Assembly (NCBI RefSeq): GCF_015832195.1
Contig: NC_052032.1
Span: 9,956,855 to 10,020,854 of the forward strand
Direction: 5' to 3'
Length of the DNA: 64,000 nt
Source: Motacilla alba alba
Taxonomy: Eukaryota > Chordata > Aves > Passeriformes > Motacillidae
Notes under the pieces: generated by a model
The model's database searches: none
Told to the model about the DNA's origin: nothing
The model's input: the letters and a program-made list of their open reading frames with translations, nothing else
Shown: piece after piece, positions 11,501 to 23,810 of the stretch
Numbering within the stretch: the first letter of the stretch is position 1
Layout: each line of letters starts with the position of its first letter
Program-made: the position numbers and the translations under genes

Positions 11501-14500
11501 AGAACTTATCTCCTGGTGAAAAGAGCACTTTAAATTTCAGAAATGGCACCTTTACTGTGAAAATCTCTTAACTTTTCAAACAAACTCCGGGGGGCCTTAA
11601 ACACCAGGTCCGTAAATAAGCACAGCCCGGGTGCCTGCCCTGCTCACAGGCAGCCAAACACTTGAGTCATTTAAATGTTTTATGTGGAACTTCACGAAAA
11701 CACAGAAACCATATTCTAATAGAAGAATTGAGGGGTGCTCCTCCATCCCACTCTAGAAGCAGCATTCATCCATAACACTAACACCAGTTGACACTAAATG
11801 CTATCTTAGCAGCACTGGCTACACTTGGCGGGTTCTGCATTTTCTGCCATAAAGGAATCCCAAGTTAAACTTTTTTCGGGTGAACAATTTTATTGAATAG
11901 TTTAATTTAAAACAAAACGAAAAAACCTCCATAACCATCAAACACCAGCACCCCCTGCCTTTCCTCCCACAAAGCGGGTTTGCGTAACTTCACGGCTAAA
12001 TTGCTGCCAAAACATAAACCCAGCCGATCATGAGGTTTTATAACCAGATACAAACGTGATCAGCATCTTAAAAACACTGTAACAGTAACAGGGTGATACC
12101 TTCCATCGATTCTTTTGGAAAGGCAGGACTCCTACAAAAGCTAACATTCTAGCGAGCCCGTGCACCAGGTCTGAAATTGTTAAGGAAGTATGATTCACAA
12201 CAAGTCTAAAATCCATTTGCTTAATGACTCGTCTCTACTGAATTAATAGTTCCCATTTATTTTCTTAAGGAAAACACCACAACGCTGCAGACAACAATGT
12301 GTCAATCTGGCTGCCAGAAGCAGGAAAGGCAGCGGATATAAAATTTTATTATTTCATGCCCCAAGAGCAGCCAGAAGGACTTAATGAAATCACGGCCAGA
12401 TTTACAATCTGAAATGGCTATTCAGCAGACAGCTCTGCTTAAGCGGGATGTGCCCCCTGACCCCGGGGCCCTTTGATCCGGGCACAGCAGGTGGGCTGCC
12501 CCCCCAGCCCATCTCCCAGCCTTCCGCCCGGGCACCCCGAGCCTCTACAGGTGATTCCCAGATCCTTATCACAAGCAGCTGTTGCCAGCTGAGTGACAAA
12601 CAGCACCCGTGCTGTGCTGCCCCGGCACACACGAGAAAAACCCCTCTGCTCCTGGGGAAGCCTGCTTGGTACTGCAGGGCTTGGCTCCTGAAAACTCACC
12701 CTCAAACATGCCCCCAGAATCCCTTCTTCAAACATGGTTCTTATTTCTGTTTCCCCAATAACTAGATAAAAGACAATTCCATAAGTAATCTGCCATATTT
12801 TAAATGCATTTTTATCAATACTCCTGAAACCACGTACAGCCATAGTGGGAATATCTGTGAGTGGCTAAACTGCATTTAGAGGTTTAAGACCTGGATTTAA
12901 GTTAATCTATAACCCTTCATTAAAATCCAATGGAAAAGCTGCACTTCCTCAGTTACAGGTAGAAAAAGCATTGACTTACTAAGTATAAATGGTGGGAAAA
13001 GCTAATTAACGCTTCTCACCCCAATCGAAAATATAATTAACAATTAACAGTACCAGTGGCAGATGCCAGTGGTCAATGAAGGCTCCGGGTGTGTTCTGGG
13101 AAGAGGACCCCCACGGCAGGTCAGGCCTGAGCCCAAGCTCACAGAAGCCGTGCTCAGGGCTCGTTAGCTCAGACCCAGTGCACGCTGATTGGGCTGTGGT
13201 CACGCCGGATCCCGAGCAGGGCATCCTCAGCCCGGACAGCAGCAGGGGAACGTGCCAAAAAGTGCTCCCCAAATGCATGTGGGGGGCTCTGAGAGCCCCA
13301 GCTCCACTCCCCTGGCTGCACAGGAGACATTATCGACACCAGGGGAGATCAGCCTCCGTGTCCTACTCACACAACAGGAATTTCACTCAGCATTTCTTTC
13401 CTCACATGAACATTTTTACTGATACCGGGTTGAAGTAAAACAAAAATCTATTCATATAGCTTTTATGATATACACCAGTGTCCTCCTTCCTTAGGAAAAA
13501 GCTTAGAAGAACATTCTGAAATGCAACGTGCAGTTTCACACACAAATTCATCCTGGATAATCTTGCAAGAATTGCAGTTCTGAAGTCCCAGAAAAAGTCC
13601 CTGAATAACTGGAATATTAATAAAAAAAGATACTAAATACTTTTCCAACGACCAATTCCAGCTCTAAAGGCTGGGTCTGTGCCCCAAACAGAGCAGGAAA
13701 GGGTGGACGTTCTCCTGAGTGGATCCCGGCACGCTGGAGTCGGCTGCCAGAGCTCACGTCTCAGCGCCCAGCACAGCCATCCCCAGCAGTCAATCAGAAC
13801 CACATGTGCCCGAATTCCAGCAGGGAGCTCCTAGGTCAAGGGCACTCCCCCTCCATCAGCACCATCACACGATAACCTTCCTCCACAAACAGTTGCAGGA
13901 ACAATCGTTTTCCCTGACAAAATGTAAAAGGTGCAACTAAGTTTGACACAGCTTCCAACACACGGGGCAACTCTATATAATCTGAACTAAAAGAGCCTAC
14001 AGAGCACAGGCAGAAAATAAGATAGTGAAAGGGGTGTGTTCTTTTGATAGAGTTTCATTTCCCTATCTCATTATTTATCACTACTAAGTACTTATCTTCA
14101 TCTAATATGAATTCAATTAGTTCCATAAGCATGTTCCATTATTCATGTGATAGCTCCAGCCTTGCTTATCCAACAGCTTATAAACTTTTAGCCTTCTTTG
14201 AAGTCACTTTATGGATTGCTAAATGGAAATCTTATAAAGAATGACTAACTAGGTGATGATAGAAAAGCTGAAAAATAAGAGCACAAAACACAGCTCTGTA
14301 TTTTCTACCAAGGTTTTCCCCCATAAATCAGTTGGAGCCCTCTGACCTATAACAGGAGATTATCTTATCTCACTGGAGAACATTTCAGTCACAGCAAATT
14401 AGATTTAACAGTCAATGGATAGGCTTGATATTTTAATCATAAGAAAAATTTGTCATTTTCCATTAAAATAACTGTTCCTTCTACAGAGCCCCCGTGGAAC

Positions 14501-17500
14501 ACGGGAAACTGCAAACTAACTTTAAGGTACCGAACAGCTCAGGAAAGATCTGTCGAGCTGAGAGAGGCTGGATTTTGTTTAAAATCACCAACGCTTCTGC
14601 TTCTTCCAGAGGCCCCATTCCAACACTGGATAGCAAAACCCACAGAAACAAGGCTAGAGGTAAAAACAATTGTTTCCCATATCCCAAATCCCATCTTGCC
14701 TTCCCTGGCAAGATGAGGCTGCCACGAGTGCTGGCACAAGGAGGACGAATCCAAGCTGGGAGCTGCTGGGGCAGAGCCTGAGCCCAGGCCTACCTGCAGC
14801 ACTCCTGGGCTCCAGAGCAGAGCACAGCCCCTGCCTCAGCACAGCAGGCCTGGACACGAGCCCCTTGTCCTGACACTCCAACGAGTGCACTAACAGAACA
14901 CTTGCAAAGTCCTGTTTGTCAAACTTCAGCATTAGAGAAAAAGGAATACTGAATAATGGCAGCGGTTTGTAGTTCCAGTTTATAAAATTATTTTGATATG
15001 GAAAAGATAATATATTTTTAAACAAATACAACTGTCAGGTCACGAGAAAAAGAAATGCTGTTGCAACTACAATGTTGTTCTAAACAAAAAACCACACAAC
15101 TTTACATATGAAAGAAGGGACAAATAGAGTGAGCATCCAGCACCACGAACTAGAGGTAACCTAGGAAGTGTCCAGCTCGTGTGACAAATGTCACCTTCCC
15201 TTGCCCAGGGCACAGAAATTCTGCAGCACTTGCCACCAGGCAGATCCAGCACCACTGTGGAAATTTACATTACTTTTCAATGGAAAAAGCAGAGTTAGCT
15301 GCAAGATGCAGTTCTGTCTGTAACTGAATTTATCCATAAGAGCAGAGCAAACAGTTTGGTTTATTTATTTAATTTATTTGATAAGGCACTTTGAATAACT
15401 GTACTTTGCCAAAGCGTGTCTGTGTTCCAGAATCTCTGGCTATTCAAAAGCCAGACTGGATTTAGTACTAAACAGATTTTTTCACAAGTTACTAAAATGG
15501 ATGAAAATTGGCTTCTCCAAGAACAACTCCTTTTTTTTGAGTTTTTACAGATGGAGTTTGGAAGGCCCACAGAGCCCTGCAGTCTGAAACACAGAGACAA
15601 AGGAAGAGGCAATGGATTTATGGAGCAAGGCAGGAGTGAGACTTCACACAAAGCAACTCCAAGGTGTAATTATTAAATTTCTTTTCTATATCCATTCCCA
15701 GGCCAACCACAGAGCTCGTTGTGAGCACAAATATCTATGAAAGCTGCCAAGTGTGTATGGAGATGTTCTGCCAGCCCCTAGCAGCTCTCTTGCATCTTTT
15801 ACAGACACCACAATAATCACACCAAGGATTGCCTGGGACGGATGTGGGGCAGAAAGTTTCTTGGTCTGAATGAAGAATACATTTCTTCCTAGATATTCCA
15901 CACTCCTGCCTGTGCAGTACCCAAGGGTGGTTATGAGTAGCCCCTTGAACAGAAGCATATGATGTGCAAACAAATGTATGTGTTGACTTTTAAACTAATT
16001 GGTTATTCACAGACACACTGTACTGCAATTCTTTACTTGCTTGAGCAGTATGAAGGGCATAAAAAAATCATCTGTCCCCAGGATGGTATGGAGAAAAAAA
16101 AAAGACATCCTGTACATTTAATCTATCTTTTCATGAAAAAACTGCCTTCTAAAATTAGGTCCCATTAATGCTGGAAAAAGGGGGCACATTACACAGCACA
16201 CACAAACACACAGGGCATCATTATTACACACATTTGGCCTAGTGGAAGAATATTAATCAATATTTCCAGAAATCACCCATTTTTATGGACAATACAAGAA
16301 CAATTCCTCAGTGTGATGTAAACCCCAGCTCTCTAAGCTGTTCTGTAACCAGAACAGGAAGGCTCCATTTCCACACACAGCATCTACCCTAGGGACACAG
16401 GCACAGGCCCAGTCATGTGCAGGGGCACAGACACAGGCCCAGTCGTGTCCAGGGACACAGACCCAGTCGTGTGCAGGGCCACAGGCCCAGTCGTGTCCAG
16501 GGACACAGGCCCAGTCGTGTCCAGGGACACAGACCCAGTCGTGTGCAGGGCCACAGGCCCAGTCGTGTGCAGGGCCACAGGCCCAGTCGTGTCCAGGGAC
16601 ACAGGTCCAGTCGTGTCCAGGGACACAGGTCCAGTCGTGTCCAGGGGCACAGGCCCAGTCGTGTCCAGGGACACAGGTCCAGTCGTGTCCAGGGGCACAG
16701 GCCCAGTCGTGTCCAGGGACACAGGCACAGACCCAGTCGTGTGCAGGGCCACAGGCCCAGTCGTGTCCAGGGGCACAGGCCCAGTCGTGTGCAGGGGCAC
16801 AGACACAGGTCCAGTCGTGTCCAGGGACACAGGCCCAGTCGTGTCCAGGGGCACAGGTCCAGTTGTGTCCAGGGACACAGACACAGGTCCAGTCGTGTGC
16901 AGGGCCACAGGCCCAGTCGTGTCCAGGGACACAGACCCAGTCGTGTCCAGGGGCACAGACCCAGTCGTGTCCAGGGGCACAGGCCCAGTCGTGTCCAGAG
17001 ACACAGGTCCAGTCGTGTCCAGGGGCACAGGCCCAGTCGTGTCCAGGGGCACAGGCCCAGTCGTGTCCAGGGGCACAGGCCCAGTCGTGTCCAGAGGCAC
17101 AGGCCCAGTCGTGTCCAGGTGCACAGACACAGGTCCAGTCGTGTCCAGGGGCACAGGCCCAGTCGTGTCCAGGAACACAGGTCCAGTCGTGTCCAGAGGC
17201 ACAGGCCCAGTCGTGTCCAGGGGCACAGGCCCAGTCGTGTCCAGGGGCACGTGCTCCCCAGCCCTCCAGCCTGCCCCAAGGAGGCCGAGCTCCCTGGGCA
17301 GGATTGCCTACTCCCACCCGGAGCACTGCTGGGGAAGGGCACAGGCAGGGAGGATGAGCCCTTCAGAGGCACCTTAAGTCAGTCTCTTTTGTTGTCCCCC
17401 AGATACTTTTGAGGAAAGTCATCCACTGTTTCACCGGTGCTGGAAGCAAAAGCAAATGTGCTATTTCCACTTTTAGGGTTTTTTTTAAAAGTCACATGAA

Positions 17501-17968
17501 TTACTGGGAATTGTTTATAGGAGAAGCTTTCTGTGAGGGCTGGTGCTCTGCCAGCTTTGTGTTAACATTAACTGCAAGTTCCTTCTTTTCAGATCTTTTG
17601 AACATTTAAAAAATTACAATCTGTCTGCAAAAGCCTAAAAGAGAGCTGTAACTGTCAACATTGTGGTTTAATATGGACTCTGCCTTTGTGCCCAGTCCAG
17701 GCAAGGCGCTGAGCGATGACACGAAGGCCGGGGTGGGGAGGGGAGCACGGCGTGAGCTGCAAACGGGAGCGTGCCCAAGGAGCGCCGAGCAAACAGGGCT
17801 CCTGAACACTCCATGCCATCATGAGTGCCTCACTCAGTTCCCCCAGCACTCCCAAATTAACAGGATTATTTCATTTTGAAGCATATGAATGAATGTGTAA
17901 TTGCTTGCAGAATCTGGCTCTAAATCACACCGCTATATATAGCTCCAGAAATGGCGAGAGAGACTTAC
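8571..17968 (-). other. DENND1A: DENND1A intron (9.4 kb)
   Basis: No exon recognised. The main feature is the 24/30-bp minisatellite at 16392-17243. Unique AT-rich stretches at about 10.58-10.80 kb and 14.04-14.26 kb look like possible conserved elements but are unproven. The remaining sequence is ordinary intron. Confidence 0.75.
16392..17243. repeat. Minisatellite, 24/30-bp units, 34 copies
   Basis: I count 34 tandem units: 28 of 24 bp and 6 of 30 bp (units 1, 2, 14, 17, 20 and 30), which sum exactly to 852 bp. The core is GGGACACAGGCCCAGTCGTG followed by TCCA or TGCA. Variable sites are the fourth base (A, G or C), GGTCC/GGCCC/GACCC and TCC/TGC. Each 30-bp unit carries an extra 6 bp duplicating the ACACAG-type part. 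Nearly every unit has the same CpG in AGTCGTG. Since all lengths are multiples of 3, frames stay open on both strands for 290-350 codons (PGHDW-type and RPSRVQGH-type repeats). These are artefacts of the array. Confidence 0.95.
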
Positions 17969-18014
17969 CTCCATCAAACTTAAGTGTATTCCAATGAGGT
18001 AGGGCATGGGGGCA
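17969..18014 (-). CDS. DENND1A: DENND1A exon, about human exon 11 (cDENN)
   Basis: The 46-nt exon begins with T, completing a cysteine, and reads APMPYLIGIHLSLME (about residues 240-255), the cDENN segment APMPYLIGIH shared by the DENND1 family. The acceptor is CTCTCCACAG at 18016-18015 and the donor is GAG|GTAAGT with GT at 17968-17967. It ends in phase 0. The peptide is identical to the mammalian one I recall. Confidence 0.97.
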
Positions 18015-21000
18015 CTGTGGAGAGGAAAAGAAACACAGCTTTACATCCTTGTAACCCTGAATAACACACATGACTTATTAAATCAGCTACAGGAAAACAC
18101 TGGCATGCTGGATTAGCTTTCGCTTAAAAAACAATAGATAACATAAATACAAACAAATCACCTGTGAACAAGGCGTCAGTCCGTATTTAAAAGATGTTTT
18201 TTAGTATGCAGTAGTCTCCCACTCCTGTAAGACTTCTCCTTTTCTTGAGGACAGAATTTCTAAGTGACTAAGTTTAGGTAGGTACCTAAGGACAGCCATT
18301 AAACATAGACCTAGCACTGGGGTCTTTTGTTAGAAAACTAACAAAATGTGTTACTGCAATTTTAAAAGCATACACAGACTTTTCCAAGAGTATTCTTTCA
18401 AAAGCTGGACCCTGCTGTAGTGTCAAGTGGTTAATTTTATGTATACACATCACCCAGTAGTACAAGTTTCGAATTCTTTGAATGAGTCCAAACACATTTT
18501 TAAGTAATTTACTTTTAAGTATAAATCTTGATATGTTCTCATTTGTAAAAGAAAACATCAAAAATACTTTTGAAGAGCCTGATAAACTCCAGAGTTCCTG
18601 GGGCATCTGCTGATACGAATATTCTCCTCAGGACACAAACCTTAAATACCCCAGAGCTCTTAGGCCAGGTTTTAGCCTCGGACACAGGAGTGACTCCTTT
18701 GTTAGCCCCAGCGTTCAAGGGGAGACTGATCTTCTCCATGGCCCTTCCCTGATGTGAGCAAGCCCCGAGAAGGAGCAGCAGAGCCCCGGATGGGAGCTGC
18801 CTCTCGTGTCCAGGATTTCCACTGCTGAGCTGCTCAAGCCTCCCCCTCGCGCTCCGAGCCATCAGCGAGGCTGCCAGAGCTGCTAATTGCAAATATGGCA
18901 CATCCTGCCTGCGAAACGCAGCGCACACAGACAGACACAACTTCTAAAATAGAGCCCCAGCTCGCTTTGGATGCAGAAGCTCAAAGAGCTCATTTTCAAT
19001 TTCAGATGAAAAAACGAGAGAAATGTCACTGTACTGCCTCGGATTAAAATATCTCCCATATTGCTGCTCTGAGCTGGTGCCTACTGCTCAGTAAGAGCAG
19101 TACAGTACTGAAAAAGCTCCTGAGACACCAGGCCAGCAAAAATCCCTGCTTCTCCTTTTCCTGAGAAATACCTTAAAATATATTTACTGATAAGCATATT
19201 AATATTTATGTTGTTTATTAATACACCCCCTCAAACGGCCACTCTGTAGGATGCTCTACCGAGGTGGAAACAGCCCCTGCAGCAGAAATTCCATGTGAAG
19301 CCATTTTTTTTTCCTTTCTGAGACATTACACACATACAACTTCCACAAGCCCTTCGCAGTTCACTGGCAGAACATTCCAGCGTGTCCCACGTCACAGCAA
19401 CGAGTGCACCCCCACAGCCCCCTGGGACAGAGCCCAGAGGGGCTGCAGCAGCACAGAATCATCCCCCGTGTTCTGCTTCCTGGGAGTCCCACAGGTGGCA
19501 ACTGGAACTCGTGCCCAAGTGCCGGGGCAGAAGGTCTGCCTGCCCCCCAGGACACTCGCCTGCACACGCGAGGGCTGCTCTGCTGAGCTCTGCTTTGTCA
19601 CGGGCAAATATTGTGACACATGCCATCTCTTCAGCTCCAGTGGCCAGAGCTCGGGAGCAAGAGAACAGCCAGGATTTTCTACGGAGAGAATGAAGCACTG
19701 CTTTGGCTCTGGCTGCACCACAGCCCCCGGGCCGGGCTGGGCTGCTCCGGCCCCTCCGGTGCCACCGCCGCCAATGTGGTTCCAATTAAGGACTTCCAGC
19801 CCCGCCACGGCTTCAATCCCCACCGCACAACGTCGGAACCTCGGCAGGAAGTCTTAACCCTGCAAATGTCTCATCTAGTGGAACCTCAGCTAATGTAATG
19901 AAAGGAAGCAGGAAGAGCGCAGTATTCCTGAAAACCAGCCATTTATTAACATCTCCAAACGAAGCCAGAAAAGACACGGCTCACGATCCATGGACCAGCT
20001 TCGGGTGCAAAGGCTCGTCGTTTCAATTTTGAAGCGACAAACATTAAATGTAATGGAAATACAGCACATAAAATAATTACAGGGACTGCATAAATAACCT
20101 CAATAAAATGTAATTCTGGTAAAGAGCATAAATATTTCCAATAAAATCTACCAGTGAGATTCTGTTCTTCCATCATCACTCATCAATATGACCGAATAGG
20201 AAACACACTAGAGGTAAATACCCCAAGTTCACGTCAGGCTTCATAAATTGTTTTTATCACCATTTCTCTTGACCGTGAGTTAATCATAGGCCATTATTTA
20301 AGTAGACCTTTAGCATCCTGTGCAGGGGAATGTGGTGTGTCCCCTTCCCCACCCAGGGCACACTGAAACTGTCCTTCCTCACTGCCATTCAGGTCCCGAG
20401 CCGTGGAACACTCCAGCAGCTTTTAATATTTTATCAGGGTAGATTTGTACTTGCAAGACTTCCAAGTGAAGTTGAGCGAGACACATCCCTTGTATAAAGG
20501 GCAGAAACACTCGGCACAACCTTTAATCCTTCTGGGAGCCCTGGCAGATTAAAGACTGCCCTTCAGAGCAGGCCTTCCCCACTGCTTGACACTTCATCAG
20601 TCCTGGGGCTTCTTACAGCCACAACTACTAATTACTCGAAGTTGTTTGTGGCAGCCAATAGCCATTAAGTGCAAAATTAAGAAGTATCAGTTTCTACCAC
20701 GTGTATTTACTGCTCAAACAAGGTGCCTGCGTGAGCCTTTTGGAACAAAGAGAGGGGTCATTACTCCTCTTGTGCTATGCTGGCTCCCAAGGCAATCGGC
20801 CTTATTTATAATCGAATGAGTTATACAGGTAAATATCAAACCATTAAAGTAGCAATGCGTAAGCATGAATATGGATTTTGGGACATAATGGCTATACACT
20901 GCCCATTCATTACAGTTGCATTTTTACAATTTCTTTAATTCGTTTCCTTAGGCAAACTAGAGACCTCTTAATTATGCTCCCAAGAGGTGGGCAGCTACTA

Positions 21001-23709
21001 ATTGGAAGAGAAGCAGGTGAAATAGAGGGACATTTCTTCTTAAGTGAAAAAAGCCCAGCCTTAAAAAATACTGCAATTCACCAGGAAAGTAATGTAGAAG
21101 CCCAAGGACCTCCAAAAGGCTCCTGTTTACAGCGACGCAGGGGTTTCACCATTTTGCTTCTTTGTTCAGGAAATGGATGAGAGCACATTTACCACATCCA
21201 TGGTAAATGTGGAAAATCTACAAACATTGACTTAACGGGCGGCTGTCTCCACACAACTTGGTACTTCCCTCTCCAGGGCAGTCTCCTGATTTCTCTTCAC
21301 ATTCTTCATTGAAATGCAACAGAATTCCACCCAAAATTTACTGGGGTAATTGATGCAAATTAGAAACCTGACTGCATAAACTGGAACAGTGCAGGAACGC
21401 AGAGCTGTCACCAGGAGAGCAGCTACGAGAGGCTTCGGTGAGTGCCCAGGTGTGCCAGGCTCAATGGCAATGCCCACCCAGAGCTCCCGGGCAGGAATTT
21501 TTGTTTCCCAGCAGCAGGAGGACTCCAGCTCCGCCTCCACCTACTCGAGGAGCACATTGACTATATGCAGATTTAGGAAATACGAGAAAGGGGGTTAAAA
21601 AAACTGCTGGAGAAAGGGCAAACTGCCCCAACAGCAGTGTTTGTTCAGCAGCTGTGCCAGGGTGCTCTCAGAATTCATTCATGCTGGCTGCTAAGCTGTC
21701 TGTCTGATAGAAAAGACTGTTTTAATCACCCTGCAAAGTGTGCTGTTTCTTCTGGGGACAGAGCTCTGGGGCTCAGCACACTCTCAGCTGTGTCCCAGCT
21801 CAGCAAAGCCGGGCTTTTCTCAGGGCTCATTTTAAACACTTACACTGAGAGCAAGGAAGCAAACAGTCACAGTGGGAGTGGTTTCACAGAAACAAGAAAC
21901 CAAGTGGCAAAAGTAGTGATGAAAATTGATACACTGCTTCCTTCCCATCACCAAATGTTTGAATTCCCAAGAGATGGACAAGATCTGGCCAAATTCAAAT
22001 AGCTGTATGTGCCTGCCTATCAATGCTTGGTGGCAGCACCTCACTAACCAGGACTTCTGGCACCTGCTGGCATGTTCTCTAAACAAGCAAAACCCAACAA
22101 ACAACCCCAAAGCAGCCACCAGCACAGCAGCTGTGCTTCTGTACCTCCTCTCTTGGTCTGTGAGCAAAGGAACAAGCAATTGTGCATTAAGGTATGGGCT
22201 CCAGTGACAGTATTTTAGTCTCCTGCACCAAAAAGGTTTCCCTGGGCTGAAAATACATTAAAGAGCGGTGCCTAATTAAGATACAAATAAAGGATAGCAC
22301 TCTAGTCCTTGCTTCCCCTCCTGCCCCTTGTCCTCAACAATCTACATGACAGGGATGAGGTGACTGAAGTCATTCCAGCTCCAAGGAGGATCCACCAGCA
22401 GCACTGAGTCAGCATCCCCACTGCAGAGCAAACACCTGGGAGACACAGCCTTTCAGCATTTTCAGTTCTGAGGGAAGGCACCTCAGTGAGGAAGGCAGGG
22501 GAACAGAAATATTAATTTAAGAAAACCCTTTCAATAGGAAAATGGGAAGCAAGAGGCAAATAATCACAGGTGGAATATACTTTTTTCAAAAAAACCTTCA
22601 AAGATATAGAGTGACACACTCTATCCATCCTTCTTTGAGTTTTAAAAGAGCAGGAGAAGATTCAAAACATCACAGCACAGTCAGTAAATGAGCACGGCCA
22701 ACTGAATGAACAAGATACTCTGTATTCATAAGAACTGAAGAATTCTCATTGCTTCAAGTTTTGTTCCCATTTCAGCTCTCCAAAATTCTTATGTCATATT
22801 TGCAAAAGAAATAACCAGGCAATAATTAAAATTAAATGAACCTTTATATTTTAAATCATCTCAGGTCATTTCCCTGTAGAGGCAGACACCAGGAAGCAGA
22901 AATACTGCCTTAGAGCAGGGAGCTGATTGCTCTGTCCTCCCAGGCAAAAATGACATCTCCAAGTTCATGTGGTTACAAAATAGATGGAGGACTCTGTTTT
23001 GGGAAATATTTTATGGCTCATAAATTGTTGCTAAATTGACTTACTCAAAAAATGACCGAGTGTGTAGCCACCCCTCCAATTAAAGTTCCAGGCTGGGTAA
23101 GGAAATCAGTTGTTGCATTTGTGAGCTGCCTAACAGTTGGGCATTTTGAAATCCTTCTTTGCACGCAGCCTGGCTCTCTCCTGCCACGGCTGGTGTTGGC
23201 CACCAAAGGATCCCCTCAGTGATGCTCAGTGACTCTCCTGCCCCGGGCTTTGCTTTTTCCCCCTCTGGGCAGCCCCTGGCCCTGCCTTTGTCAGAAGTCC
23301 CTGAATAACCGACCTCCAAGGCAAAGGCCGTGCTGAGCCCTGGAGCAGCAGGTACCCGAGGGGAGCTGGGGCAGCCTCTCCAAGTGTTAATTACACGTGA
23401 GAAGCCCATTATCCAGGGAGAGGCACCTGCTGGCTCTGCAAATGACTGGGACCTGCCCTTCCTGCCAGGGAGCCAGGGAAGGCTCATTTCCACAGGAGAT
23501 AACTCTTTATGTTCCTGACACAGGCACACACAACATTTAAACCAGCTGCACGGGAGCAAACTTCCTTCAAAGCTGCACCGTTTGGTTTCCAGGCCTTCAC
23601 TCGCTGCTGGTTATCCAGCTGGATCCCCAGGAGCAGCCTCACCCTGCGAGGGACACGCACCCCCTCCAGAACACACAGCCAGGGCTTGCTCCCACGGGGA
23701 TGGCCTTAC
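18015..23709 (-). other. DENND1A: DENND1A intron (5.7 kb)
   Basis: This intron holds a strong candidate conserved non-coding block at about 20.55-21.07 kb with clustered TAATTA/TAATTG cores, and further AT-rich, possibly conserved stretches around 19.14-19.26 and 20.0-20.25 kb. A GC-richer part lies at 19.38-19.85 kb. No exon or transposon was recognised. Confidence 0.7.
20550..21070. promoter_or_regulatory. Candidate conserved non-coding element with homeodomain cores
   Basis: Unique, non-repetitive, AT-leaning sequence that keeps scattered CpGs and holds TAATTA at 20629-20634 and 20969-20974, TAATTC at 20936-20941 and TAATTG at 20999-21004. This texture is typical of deeply conserved developmental enhancers. 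In amniotes DENND1A neighbours LHX2, whose protein also binds TAATTA/TAATTG, so a long-range enhancer is a reasonable guess. Conservation was not measured. Confidence 0.35.
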
Positions 23710-23810
23710 CAGCAGTAGTCCAGGAGATGTGGGGGCAGGACAGGAATGTAAACGTGCTGCCAGAACATGGGGTAGAGCATGGCTGCAGACCCATGGATGC
23801 AGGCAGTTAA
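23710..23810 (-). CDS. DENND1A: DENND1A exon, about human exon 10 (cDENN)
   Basis: The 101-nt exon reads [20 protein letters not shown] then [13 protein letters not shown] and TG of a split cysteine codon (about residues 207-240). This is the cDENN stretch with the family signature AxxxLYPxxWQHxYIPVLPxxLLDY. The acceptor is TTTTTCAG at 23812-23811 and the donor is TG|GTAAGG with GT at 23709-23708. The phase-2 end is completed by T from the next exon. It differs from human by F for Y in PMFWQ. Confidence 0.97.

Noticed and set aside
16283..17412. Several long open frames on both strands (up to about 347 codons, PGHDWAC-type or RPSRVQGH-type repeats) that look like a repeat protein
   Set aside because: They exist only because the minisatellite units are multiples of 3 and lack stops. 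Both strands and several frames are open at once, and the sequence lies inside a DENND1A intron.
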